From a virus, in IMG/VR virus record IMGVR_UViG_3300008266_010269, positions 1-40,839 of that record: 40,839 bases of DNA; one strand, given 5' to 3'. Below the pieces are notes generated by a model. The model saw only the letters and a list, made by a program, of their open reading frames with translations, had not been told where the DNA came from and did not search any database. The translations under genes were made by a program, and so were the position numbers. Shown here in pieces: positions 30,996 through 39,191 of the stretch; the first letter of the stretch is position 1; the number at the start of each line of letters is the position of its first letter.

Positions 30996-32917
30996 TGGCA
31001 GAGGATATCAGACAAGGTTTTAAAGAAAGTAAAGCAAGGGCTAAAGCCGTCAAAACTTTTACGCAAGTACAAAAGGATTATGAAGGGTTTATACAGAACA
31101 ATACTGATAGATTACAAAAAAAAGCGGAAAACATTCAAATAAATTTAGATTCCGCAACAATTTCAAGAAAAATTAAAGAAAAAACAAGTAATTCGTTTGA
31201 AGAATTAATTGATTTAATTGGTCAAACAAATACTAACCCAAATAATGATTTTTTTATTAATATTTTAAAAAATCAATTACAGAATTTACCAACTTTAATT
31301 GAAGGTATTATCGAAGAGTGTGTTTTTAGCTCATTGAATTGTTCTAATGAACAAACTTATTTAACAAATCAAGAACTATATATTCAAGTAAGTGAAATTG
31401 ATTTATTTAATCAACTTAAATTAAGTCCTGATAGTTCCATTGGTGCTTCAATATATGAAAAAATACCGTATGACCCATTAGCATCAAGAAGAAGTACTAA
31501 CAGGTTTTTATACGAATTAATTCAAACACCATCAGTTCCGCAAGTTTACTACGGTTCATCAGGTCAAGAATTATTTAAAATTTCTTTTGAAACTTTTAAC
31601 GGAGTTACTCAGGGGAATTATTTTAAAGTAGTTTTATACCAAAGAATAAATGCTCCAAATAGAGTAACAGATTTTATTATTGATTATTATAAAACTCTAA
31701 AAATGTTAGATTTTAATAATGCGATAAATAAAATAGTTGATTTAATTTTAAACATAACAAAATTTAATTCAAATACCGGACCTTCAAAATATAATGATTG
31801 GTTAAAATTCACTAGAATACTTGAAAGAATTTTAGGAATGTGTTTTGATTCTAACCAAGAGATTGATGTTGGGGGTATTGCAAAATATCCTGAATATGAT
31901 GATGTTACTGACACATTTTTTGAATTTACACCAAATGAAATTTCTCAAATTGAGAACGAAATTTCTATCATAAGACAGGGTTATGTTGAATTTATTGATT
32001 GTAATAATGTTCAATTACCAATTAGTGATGTTGATTATGTTTTTGACACTATAAGTGAAGTCAATGAAGATGGAAGTAATATTAATACAATATTTCAAGA
32101 TATCTATTTTAATTTATCTAATGATGATAGATGGCAATTACAAGGTATTTCTCTTGATTACGCTTGGAATCAAGGAATAATTAAAAACTTTGTTAAAGGT
32201 GCAATGATGTCAATTTTATCACCAAAAGTCCTATTACCTTTTGTGGTTATGTCTAAAGCACTTTCAACCACTGTTTCCAATTTAGATGAAAACATTGTAA
32301 ACGATTTAGAAGCAAGTTCACCAGGAATGATGCAGTTTGCAAAATTGAACAGAAAAATGATAATCTGTGCTACCTCAAAAATAGGTGCGTTATTTATTGA
32401 AGCATTATATGAACAATTCAAACAGGATATTCTTAAATTAGTTAAATCAATATTAAGAGATTTGATTGTGACTAAAACAAAAATGCAAAAAAATGCAATT
32501 CAATCAATTTTAGATAATACAGAGGCAATTATTAGAGGAGTAGTTAGTTTAGTTAATGACTATCGAAGTTGTAAATCACTACTTAATGCAATTTTTAATC
32601 TATTAAAATTAACTCCAATACCTAGAAAATATATTTTACCAACACCATTTTTATATTTAACTGAATATCTATCTGGAGTTTTACCTCAAAAAGAAGTTGT
32701 TGAATACATTTTACAAATGCAACAACTTGGGATACCAACAGGCCCGGGTATTAATGGTGAGCCTGACTTAGGAACCCTTGAGAAAATTGCGGTCTTTACA
32801 GCATCTTTTAATGAAAGGACTAAAAATGGTAAAATTGAAGGTGTTATAGTTACTGAAACAATTTCACCTACAGGTCAACCAACAGGAAATGTAAGAGTAA
32901 CAGGAAAATATTTTTAA
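30995..32917 (+). CDS. Large virion protein, probably baseplate-associated
   Basis: A 640-residue protein without a recognised family. It is helical at the N-terminus (about 1-120), has a mixed middle, and a hydrophobic helix pair at about 395-430 (FVKGAMMSILSPKVLLPFVVMSKAL). Its C-terminal tail is beta-rich (GVIVTETISPTGQPTGNVRVTGKYF). The hydrophobic stretch could contact a membrane or form a buried core. It sits in a block with two other large beta-rich proteins, as baseplate genes do in myoviruses. Function is inferred from context only. Confidence 0.6.
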   Translation: MAEDIRQGFKESKARAKAVKTFTQVQKDYEGFIQNNTDRLQKKAENIQINLDSATISRKIKEKTSNSFEELIDLIGQTNTNPNNDFFINILKNQLQNLPTLIEGIIEECVFSSLNCSNEQTYLTNQELYIQVSEIDLFNQLKLSPDSSIGASIYEKIPYDPLASRRSTNRFLYELIQTPSVPQVYYGSSGQELFKISFETFNGVTQGNYFKVVLYQRINAPNRVTDFIIDYYKTLKMLDFNNAINKIVDLILNITKFNSNTGPSKYNDWLKFTRILERILGMCFDSNQEIDVGGIAKYPEYDDVTDTFFEFTPNEISQIENEISIIRQGYVEFIDCNNVQLPISDVDYVFDTISEVNEDGSNINTIFQDIYFNLSNDDRWQLQGISLDYAWNQGIIKNFVKGAMMSILSPKVLLPFVVMSKALSTTVSNLDENIVNDLEASSPGMMQFAKLNRKMIICATSKIGALFIEALYEQFKQDILKLVKSILRDLIVTKTKMQKNAIQSILDNTEAIIRGVVSLVNDYRSCKSLLNAIFNLLKLTPIPRKYILPTPFLYLTEYLSGVLPQKEVVEYILQMQQLGIPTGPGINGEPDLGTLEKIAVFTASFNERTKNGKIEGVIVTETISPTGQPTGNVRVTGKYF

Positions 32918-32918
32918 T

Positions 32919-33113
32919 ATGTCAGAAAAAATAAAAGAAATATTAGTTGAATATAAAACTAAATCAAACAAAGATTTGGTATTAGCAATGGATTTTTTAT
33001 CAAAAGAATTTGATAATACCAAACATTTAGTTATTGAATTAACAAAAAAAATTGATAAAATAGAATCAACATATAACAAAATTTTAAAAGAATATGAGTC
33101 AAGGAAGGGATGA
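32919..33113 (+). CDS. Small coiled-coil protein
   Basis: A 64-residue, entirely helical protein (ILVEYKTKSNKDLVLAMDF, HLVIELTKKIDKIESTYNKI) with heptad spacing. It begins one base after the upstream stop and overlaps the next gene by 20 bases. A small assembly factor or structural subunit is plausible; no family is recognised. Confidence 0.6.
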   Translation: MSEKIKEILVEYKTKSNKDLVLAMDFLSKEFDNTKHLVIELTKKIDKIESTYNKILKEYESRKG

Positions 33114-34683
33114 CCAACAAAAACATAGGATATTATTTGGAGGTACTGTTACCCATAATGAAGACAAATATTCATTAGAACGTATTAGAGTTAAACCTGA
33201 TTTTGAAATTTACCAACAAGTAATTGATTCACTTAAAGATATTACAAAAAATGGTAAATCAGTTTTAAATGCTCAAGGTAATGATATTTTAGAAGAATTT
33301 TTTTACGAAGATGTCGACCCTTTTGTTTATATTCCTTTAATTCCTGTTCAATTAAATATTGTTCCTGAAAATAATGATTATGTTCATTTAATTTATTATA
33401 ATTGGTCTGAAAATACAGGAAGAAAAAATCAATTTTATATTAAAGGCCCGATATCATCAGCAATGTCTGTTGCTCGTGAAAATTCAAACCAAACAAAAAG
33501 TATTATGGCGGCAGGGCCTAATGTTAAACCAGGTTTACCATTAAAAAATTCAAATGGATACTTTTTTGAAAACACTAAAGGGGTATTTGCTGAACCAAAA
33601 GATTATGGAATTTATTCTAAAGGAAGGTCTGATATTATTTTAAAAGATAATGAAGTTTTATTAAGGTCAAAAAAAACACCAATATTAAAAACAAATGAAT
33701 ACCCTGTAACGAATCCTAAAAGGTCTTTTTTACAATTATCTAATTTTGATTCTAAAACAACCAAAGGGACACAAAAAACAATTACTCAAAATTCAACAGT
33801 ATCTGAACAAATTGTTAAACTTGTTGAGTATGAAATTTATTATGGATTGGATACTGAAGGCCCATTTTCAGGTAACATTAACATATATAATTTACCCGGA
33901 AAGTCCCCAAATACTTTAACAGATAGATTTACACAACAAACAGTTATTGACGATGTTACATATACGTATTTTTCACATTCTTTTAATAACATTGATACTC
34001 TACAAGAAGTATCTGATATAATTAATAAAGTGATATCAGGATTAAATGACGGACTAATTAATATTGATTACTTAACGCCAAGAGAAACTGTAAATGTTAC
34101 AGATGTTAGATTTCCATTTTTCTTTAGACCATCATTATCTTTACAAAAAAAATCACTAATTGGTAGTGACCTCGAAAAGAAAAATACAAATACTTTAATT
34201 TCATTAATAGCATTTCCGAAATCACAGAAATTAACAAACCCTGGTTCAGGATTAATTTCAAGTAAAAATAAATACGGATTAAAAAAGGTTTCAAAGAAAG
34301 TAAAATACACTCCTAATGTAAGTCAAAACGGTGATTTTGGTTACGCAGTAATGGGGTCTGAAAAAATATTTTTAATATCTAACAATTCAAATATTCCAGG
34401 ATTAGAAAAAATCCAATTAAAAAATTCAGATGTTTATGGTATTAATGAACCTACTTTATCAGGAAATTATTATAATTCAACAAACTCTATGGTTAGAGGA
34501 GAATCGTTAAAAGATTTATTGGCATTAATTGTGAGATTTTTATTAAATCATCAACACCTATATCATAGAGAAACTCCATTTGAATTAACAAGGGAAACTT
34601 CTCCAATATCTAAGACAAAATTAACATCTGAATGGAAATTATTCGATACTAAAGTATTAAATCAAAATATTCGTATAAATTGA
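33094..34683 (+). CDS. Baseplate-type virion protein, possible OB-fold hub or spike component
   Basis: A 529-residue protein. Residues 74-120 (VDPFVYIPLIPVQLNIVPEN, then VHLIYYN and FYIKGPIS) look like an OB-type barrel that fits into a pipeline reading from hub to spike proteins. GRSDIILKDNEVLLRSKK (177-194) resembles strands found in central spike or hub proteins. Residues about 463-495 (RGESLKDLLALIVRFLLNHQHLYH) form a helical end. The gene starts within the small coiled-coil gene. Resemblance to T4 gp5-like hubs is only structural intuition; no lysozyme motif is present. Confidence 0.5.
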   Translation: MSQGRDDQQKHRILFGGTVTHNEDKYSLERIRVKPDFEIYQQVIDSLKDITKNGKSVLNAQGNDILEEFFYEDVDPFVYIPLIPVQLNIVPENNDYVHLIYYNWSENTGRKNQFYIKGPISSAMSVARENSNQTKSIMAAGPNVKPGLPLKNSNGYFFENTKGVFAEPKDYGIYSKGRSDIILKDNEVLLRSKKTPILKTNEYPVTNPKRSFLQLSNFDSKTTKGTQKTITQNSTVSEQIVKLVEYEIYYGLDTEGPFSGNINIYNLPGKSPNTLTDRFTQQTVIDDVTYTYFSHSFNNIDTLQEVSDIINKVISGLNDGLINIDYLTPRETVNVTDVRFPFFFRPSLSLQKKSLIGSDLEKKNTNTLISLIAFPKSQKLTNPGSGLISSKNKYGLKKVSKKVKYTPNVSQNGDFGYAVMGSEKIFLISNNSNIPGLEKIQLKNSDVYGINEPTLSGNYYNSTNSMVRGESLKDLLALIVRFLLNHQHLYHRETPFELTRETSPISKTKLTSEWKLFDTKVLNQNIRIN

Positions 34684-34690
34684 TATTTAT
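34684..34690 (+). promoter_or_regulatory. Recurring TATTTAT block before a virion gene
   Basis: TATTTATCTAAAAAGAG begins at 34684, 20 bases before the ATG at 34704, and strongly resembles the block before 475 and 7705 (TATTTATATAAAAA and TATTTATATGTAAAAAG). The shared downstream A-run strengthens the case for a common regulatory element. Confidence 0.35.
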
Positions 34691-34703
34691 CTAAAAAGAG
34701 TAA

Positions 34704-36209
34704 ATGTCAATACATCGTTCATATTTTAGTAGGAACAATACAATAATTTCAAATAGTTTTACCAACACTGGTAAATCACCTTATACGCAATTATATTTTG
34801 GTTCAGCATCTGATGTAATTGCGTCCCCTGGATTTAGTAGATTTATCTTTGATTTAGATTTATCATTACTTGTACAAAAAATCCAAGACGGAATAATATC
34901 AACAGGATGTACAGGTTTTTCAGGTATCACTCATACATTAAAAATGACCAACACATCTTCTTTTGATAAAGATGGGTTAAGTAATGAATACACATCACAA
35001 GGAAGATTAAGAGCAACATCATTTGACTTAGTTTTATTTAGAATACCTCTTACTTCAGGTAATACAGGAACTGCTCAAACGTGGGATGAAGGTGTTGGAT
35101 ATGATTACTATGATGTTCAACGTACTTTAAATTCAACTAATGGTTTATTATCACCAATAGCTTTACCACAAGATAAAGCATATTCTCAAAGACCTTCTAA
35201 TTGGTATCAAACAACAACATTAGATAATTGGTCAACACCCGGAATATACAATAATACAAACACAGGAACAGGGTCAACAATTAATTATTCGGCGTTAACA
35301 ATTGTTGATACTCAACATTTTGAATTTGGGAATGAAGATATTGAGTTTGATATGACAAATGAAATCAATCGAATTCTTACCGGTACAACAACTGGGTCAA
35401 CAGGATGGGGAGTTGCTTTTTTACCCGAATTAGAAAATTTAACAGGTTTAACTGAAAACTATTCAGTAGGATTTTTTACAAGGCATACCCAAACTTTCTA
35501 CGAACCATTTCTTGAAACAAATTATAACGATTTAATACTTGATAATCGAAACGCTTTTTATTCTTACAACAATAATAAATTATACTTGTATTCTTACATA
35601 GGTGGTGTACCAACAAATTTGGATAATTTACCGATTGTTACCTTAGAAAATAATCAAGGTAACACTATTGGTACTTATACGGGGTGTCAAATTACTCAAG
35701 GTGTTTATGAAATAACAACTAATTCTGTTTCAGCAACAACACCTTGTATGTTTACAGATACTTGGTCAAATCTTTATTATAACGGTATACAAATACCTAA
35801 TGTAGTTAATGATTTAACTGTTTTACCATACACTGGTTATTTTACTCTTGGGCCTAATAGTCAAGACCCTGAACTTTTTGGTTTTGATTTTTACGGTATT
35901 AAACAAGATGAAAAAATATTAAATACTGATTTAAGAAAAGTTGGTGTTGTTGTTAAAAAAGCGTACACATCTAATCAAGTATTAACACCTGTAACTGTTT
36001 ATTACCGAGTTTATGTTAAAGAGGGTCAAACAGAAGTACAAGTTCAAGATTGGACACAAGTAAACAGAGCGTCAAATGAATATTATTTCATCTTTGATAC
36101 AAGAGATAAAATACCTAATGAATATTCAATAGATATTAAAGTACTTACATCAGGTGAAGTAGATACTTATAAGAAAACACTAACATTCCAAATAGTTGAT
36201 AAGAAATGA
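34704..36209 (+). CDS. Beta-rich virion structural protein
   Basis: A 501-residue Thr/Asn/Gly-rich protein with almost no helix, typical of tail-fibre or baseplate wedge subunits. HFEFGNEDIEFDMTNEINRIL (about 212-232) and VGFFTRHTQTFYEPFLETNY (about 255-274) look like a jelly-roll domain similar to DNRLRE-type domains of surface proteins. The C-terminal third has several beta-sandwich repeats (VTVYYRVYVKEGQTEVQVQDW). There is no signal peptide. It follows the spike-like protein and shares an ATGA overlap with the next gene. Confidence 0.6.
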   Translation: MSIHRSYFSRNNTIISNSFTNTGKSPYTQLYFGSASDVIASPGFSRFIFDLDLSLLVQKIQDGIISTGCTGFSGITHTLKMTNTSSFDKDGLSNEYTSQGRLRATSFDLVLFRIPLTSGNTGTAQTWDEGVGYDYYDVQRTLNSTNGLLSPIALPQDKAYSQRPSNWYQTTTLDNWSTPGIYNNTNTGTGSTINYSALTIVDTQHFEFGNEDIEFDMTNEINRILTGTTTGSTGWGVAFLPELENLTGLTENYSVGFFTRHTQTFYEPFLETNYNDLILDNRNAFYSYNNNKLYLYSYIGGVPTNLDNLPIVTLENNQGNTIGTYTGCQITQGVYEITTNSVSATTPCMFTDTWSNLYYNGIQIPNVVNDLTVLPYTGYFTLGPNSQDPELFGFDFYGIKQDEKILNTDLRKVGVVVKKAYTSNQVLTPVTVYYRVYVKEGQTEVQVQDWTQVNRASNEYYFIFDTRDKIPNEYSIDIKVLTSGEVDTYKKTLTFQIVDKK

Positions 36210-36724
36210 AAAAAATAAAATTAAAAGAAAACGAATATATTAAATTATTAAAATTTGTTTTATCCGAAGCCTTTACTCCTGGTGAAGATAAAATTGACGC
36301 AATTTTAGATAAAATTAGTCAATCAGGTATGGAATCAATTACACCTGAAGAAAGAAAAACTCTTGAGAAATTTACTAAAGGTATTTCAATTGAAGACGAA
36401 CCGTCATCTAAAGAAGATGCTATAACAAAGGCAGGTGGTTTTTGGTCTTTTGAATTTCCAGGAATGCCATCGTTTAAATTTAGATATGAGTCAACTGAAG
36501 ATAATGAGGATGAAAAAATACATACAGGGTATCTAACTGTTGATGATAGTGACTATTATGGTGAAATTTATTGTGACCCCGAAGGTAATTTTCAAACTTG
36601 TATGTTTGAAAACACAACTGAAGGAACAAATGTATTTGAAGATTATGAAGGTTTAGAACATGATATTGAAGTGTTTTTAGATGTAGTCTGTAATGACCTA
36701 AAAGAAGATGATATGATAGCTTAA
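36206..36724 (+). CDS. Small acidic protein with capsid-targeting-like N-terminus and DUF6576-like motif
   Basis: A 172-residue acidic protein. The N-terminus MKKIKLKENEYIKLLKFVLSE before Ala22 ends in a Leu-Ser-Glu/Ala site like that cut by T4 gp21 in internal head proteins. DAILDKISQSGMESITPEERKTLEKFT (31-57) resembles the short helical motif at the C-terminus of Bacteroidota rhomboid proteins (DUF6576). The C-terminal domain (about 75-172) is a beta sheet rich in Asp/Glu. The protein may be packaged with the genome; both motif assignments are by eye. It overlaps the upstream gene by ATGA. Confidence 0.55.
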   Translation: MKKIKLKENEYIKLLKFVLSEAFTPGEDKIDAILDKISQSGMESITPEERKTLEKFTKGISIEDEPSSKEDAITKAGGFWSFEFPGMPSFKFRYESTEDNEDEKIHTGYLTVDDSDYYGEIYCDPEGNFQTCMFENTTEGTNVFEDYEGLEHDIEVFLDVVCNDLKEDDMIA

Positions 36725-36725
36725 T

Positions 36726-37181
36726 ATGAAAAACTTAGACAATTTAATTAAACAAGTATTAAAAGAACAAAATGAAAGATATATGTTTTTCAGTAATTTA
36801 GAACAAATGCACCGTCAATGTGAGATACTTTTATCTATACCTAAAGATGACGTTGAAAATATTTTAAACAATGGTCACGATTGGGCTCAAGACCACATTG
36901 CCGAATCTAAAAATAACTTAGACCAAGTATTTGATTTTATGATGAATGAAATCAAAGGTGATAAGTTTAGTTCTGATGATGCAGTTAAACCTCAAGAAGA
37001 TATCATGATGGAAGGTCGTAAAAAAGCAGGTACTAAACTTTGTGCACGTGGTAAATCGGCAGCTAAAGCTAAATTTGATGTTTACCCTTCAGCATATGCT
37101 AATGGTTATGCGGTACAGGTATGTAAAGGTACAAAACCTGGTTTAGACGGAAAAAAACACTGTTCAGGGGCTTATTGTTAA
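36726..37181 (+). CDS. Small protein with capsid-targeting-like N-terminus and Cys-rich basic C-terminal domain
   Basis: A 151-residue protein. MKNLDNLIKQVLKE before Gln15 resembles the N-termini of 9282 and 37655. The middle is helical. The C-terminal domain (98-151) has RKKAGTKLCARGKSAAKAKF followed by DVYPSAYANGYAVQVCKG and a CSGAYC end: a basic domain with four Cys seen in many uncharacterised phage and giant-virus proteins. Four cysteines suggest a metal site. It could bind nucleic acid. The start is 1 base after the previous stop. Confidence 0.6.
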   Translation: MKNLDNLIKQVLKEQNERYMFFSNLEQMHRQCEILLSIPKDDVENILNNGHDWAQDHIAESKNNLDQVFDFMMNEIKGDKFSSDDAVKPQEDIMMEGRKKAGTKLCARGKSAAKAKFDVYPSAYANGYAVQVCKGTKPGLDGKKHCSGAYC

Positions 37182-37189
37182 CAAAACAT

Positions 37190-37220
37190 TTTGAATTATT
37201 AAAAAAACATAGTATATTTG
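37190..37220 (+). promoter_or_regulatory. Bacteroidota-type promoter (TTTG-N19-TATATTTG)
   Basis: TTTG at 37190-37193 is followed after exactly 19 bases by TATATTTG at 37213-37220. This is the described Bacteroides/Flavobacterium primary sigma consensus (-33 TTTG, -7 TAnnTTTG). The ATG at 37240 lies 20 bases past the -7 element, giving a short leader. It suggests that host RNA polymerase can read this gene early, and it is the best host clue in the window. Confidence 0.65.
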
Positions 37221-37239
37221 TAGTCAAATCATAAATGAC

Positions 37240-37644
37240 ATGACTATAATAAAAAAACTATGGGTTAAATATCGTCTATATCTACGTCGATTAGACCGAG
37301 AAAGTACCGAATTTGACATTTATATGTCTAACGTGAGGAAATGTTCCACCATATGTAGAAAACTCATTCATTCGGAGGATTCTGAACTCATAATCGCTCC
37401 AATATCTGACAAAAAATATATCCGTAATGATAAATTAGGTATTTTTGTTACTATGGACGGTGGTCAAATAACTGTAACAAATCATACATACAGTTATTTT
37501 ATTAAATTAAGTAAAAGTCAATGGGATAAATTGGTTAATACATTCCGTAAAGAAATGGAACATAGAGCCATGGAGATTGAAAAAGAATTAGAAACTCAAA
37601 TTAATCATTCTCTTGATAATATTTATAGTAAAATAAATCACTAA
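37240..37644 (+). CDS. Hypothetical basic protein under its own host-type promoter
   Basis: A 134-residue protein of unknown family. A basic N-terminus (IIKKLWVKYRLYLRRLDRES) precedes a beta core (SELIIAPISDKKYI, LGIFVTMDGGQITVTNHTYSYFIKL) and a C-terminal acidic coiled coil (FRKEMEHRAMEIEKELETQI). The ATG at 37240 is chosen because the one at 37235 meets a stop after two codons. It is preceded by a consensus-like host promoter, unlike its neighbours, so it may be expressed early. No function is assigned. Confidence 0.65.
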   Translation: MTIIKKLWVKYRLYLRRLDRESTEFDIYMSNVRKCSTICRKLIHSEDSELIIAPISDKKYIRNDKLGIFVTMDGGQITVTNHTYSYFIKLSKSQWDKLVNTFRKEMEHRAMEIEKELETQINHSLDNIYSKINH

Positions 37645-37654
37645 TATTATTATA

Positions 37655-37900
37655 ATGTCAAAGTTAAATAGTCAAATTAAAAAAGCAATAAAAGAAATGT
37701 CACAAGAACCTGAATACGGAAGATTAGATAGAAGTTTAATCCAAGATGTTATTGATAGGTTATTATCTGATGATTCAGGTGATTATAGGAAAGCGTTAGA
37801 AAACCTTAATTCAGAATATGGTACAGGACAATACTCAAGACCTGAAAGAACTTACGAACCTCTTAGACCCGGTATTAGAGTTAGTAAAAGTATTTATTAA
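37655..37900 (+). CDS. Small protein with capsid-targeting-like N-terminus
   Basis: An 81-residue protein. MSKLNSQIKKAIKE before Met15 resembles the N-terminus of 36726 (MKNLDNLIKQVLKE). YEPLRPGIRVSKSIY at the C-terminus resembles YRAPLRPGLKLWDKNIL in the opposing gene (37897-38847), suggesting a shared short motif. No family is recognised. Its stop overlaps that of the opposing gene within TTAA. Confidence 0.55.
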   Translation: MSKLNSQIKKAIKEMSQEPEYGRLDRSLIQDVIDRLLSDDSGDYRKALENLNSEYGTGQYSRPERTYEPLRPGIRVSKSIY

Positions 37901-38847
37901 TCTAAAGCCTTTCTAATTAAAGATATTAAGACCGATTCGTTGGTCTTTTTCTTTTTAGGTTTATATGAAGTCATAACAGGTTTTTGACCTTTACCTGTTT
38001 GAGTATCTTTCTTCTCAGCTCTTCTTTTTTGTTGACAAGCGGCTTTTTTTTGAGAATCTGACATTTTACCTGCAACCCCTGCGGCTCTACATTTTGGGTA
38101 AGATTTAGATGATGCATCAGGTCTCCCACATGGTGGATGTTTACCATCAACCTTTTTACATATATTCACCCAAGGCCCTTTAGGTTGTTTACTACCTTTA
38201 GGTTTTTTCTTAGTCCCAAACCAAACACCCAAATCTTCATTAATTGTATGAACATCGTGAGACGGTATTTCATATCCACTTTCAGGATGTTTTTCCCAAA
38301 CACCAACAGTTTTTTTAATATTATTTTTAATATTTTTTTTCTTAGCTTTACTTGTTGTATGATGATTACTGTCACCACTAAATGGGCCAAGTTCTTGTTT
38401 TCTCCATTTTTTTAAACCTAATTCAATTGGCCCGCTATACTCACCAGCACTTGTAGAACTATGAGTACCTTCTTTTATTTTCTTTTTACCAAAAACTTTT
38501 TTAATTAATTCCGCATTAACAGGGTTATCATTTAAGTCACTACCATCTTCATCATTTTGAACAGGATGTTTTTTGTCTGACTTTGAAATTGCAACCGAAA
38601 TTTTTTCTTTTCTTTTAACACCCTTTGTATCAATATTACCATCAAGTGAATCAACATATACTTCCGCATTATCATAACCATTTAACGGTTCTGTAAAAGG
38701 TTTCAAAATATTTTTATCCCATAATTTTAAACCAGGTCTTAATGGGGCTCTATAACTACCCGCATCACCTGTTGAGGTTGACTCATTTACATAATCGTCA
38801 TACTCCTTGAACTTTTTTAATATTTCTAATATAACGTTACTTTTCAT
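37897..38847 (-). CDS. Basic protein with internal repeat and DUF5872-like domain
   Basis: A 316-residue basic protein with two related segments: STSTGDAGSYRAPLRPGLKL (23-42) with WDKNILKPF after it, and STSAGEYSGPIELGLKKW (131-148) with RKQELGPF after it. Residues 218-280 contain KGPWVNICKKVDGKHPPCGR, SYPKCRAAGVAGKMSD and QKKAACQQKRRAEKK, with Cys and basic residues in the order seen in DUF5872-type domains of phages and giant viruses. The C-terminus is Lys-rich. DNA condensation or packaging in the head is an attractive but unproved role. It runs against its neighbours. Confidence 0.6.
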   Translation of the reverse strand: MKSNVILEILKKFKEYDDYVNESTSTGDAGSYRAPLRPGLKLWDKNILKPFTEPLNGYDNAEVYVDSLDGNIDTKGVKRKEKISVAISKSDKKHPVQNDEDGSDLNDNPVNAELIKKVFGKKKIKEGTHSSTSAGEYSGPIELGLKKWRKQELGPFSGDSNHHTTSKAKKKNIKNNIKKTVGVWEKHPESGYEIPSHDVHTINEDLGVWFGTKKKPKGSKQPKGPWVNICKKVDGKHPPCGRPDASSKSYPKCRAAGVAGKMSDSQKKAACQQKRRAEKKDTQTGKGQKPVMTSYKPKKKKTNESVLISLIRKALD

Positions 38848-38872
38848 ATGGATTTTTTTTTACTATCTTTAA

Positions 38873-38880
38873 TATAAATA
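38873..38880 (+). promoter_or_regulatory. Candidate T4-type late promoter (TATAAATA)
   Basis: An exact TATAAATA ends nine bases before the ATG at 38890, in the 42-base gap between divergent genes. On the minus strand the same bases read TATTTATA, the block found before plus-strand virion genes, and lie 26 bases before the start at 38847. Which gene it serves is unclear. Initiation just downstream would give a very short leader. Confidence 0.4.
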
Positions 38881-38889
38881 TATCATGCT

Positions 38890-39144
38890 ATGGAACATTC
38901 TAATGAAGAACAATTAAAAGACGAATTAAAAAATAAAATAAATAATTTATCACCTGAAACTGTTCTATTCGACGTATTTCAATTTAACACAAATGAAGAT
39001 TTAGATTATTTTATTTTAAATTTTACTAAAGAAGACGCAAATAATTGTATTATACAATCATTAGTTTCCGCTTATAAAAGAGGAGCTTTCACTTTAGTTG
39101 AATCTGAAATAATTTCAAAGTCTTTAAGAATGTTAGACAAATAA
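38890..39144 (+). CDS. Small acidic hypothetical protein
   Basis: An 84-residue acidic helical protein (NEEQLKDELKNKINNLSPETVLFDVF, EDANNCIIQSLVSAYKRGAF). No family is recognised. It follows an exact TATAAATA and is closed by a strong bidirectional terminator shared with the capsid gene. The shape suggests a small regulatory or host-binding protein, without further evidence. Confidence 0.65.
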   Translation: MEHSNEEQLKDELKNKINNLSPETVLFDVFQFNTNEDLDYFILNFTKEDANNCIIQSLVSAYKRGAFTLVESEIISKSLRMLDK

Positions 39145-39172
39145 AAAAAGGGACAATTTCTTGTCCCTTTTT
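39145..39172. terminator. Bidirectional rho-independent terminator
   Basis: A 12-bp stem (AAAAAGGGACAA with TTGTCCCTTTTT) encloses a four-base loop and is flanked by A- and T-rich tracts on both sides. It serves both the plus-strand small gene ending at 39144 and the minus-strand capsid gene ending at 39192. Confidence 0.9.
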
Positions 39173-39191
39173 ATTATAGATTAAGATAAGA

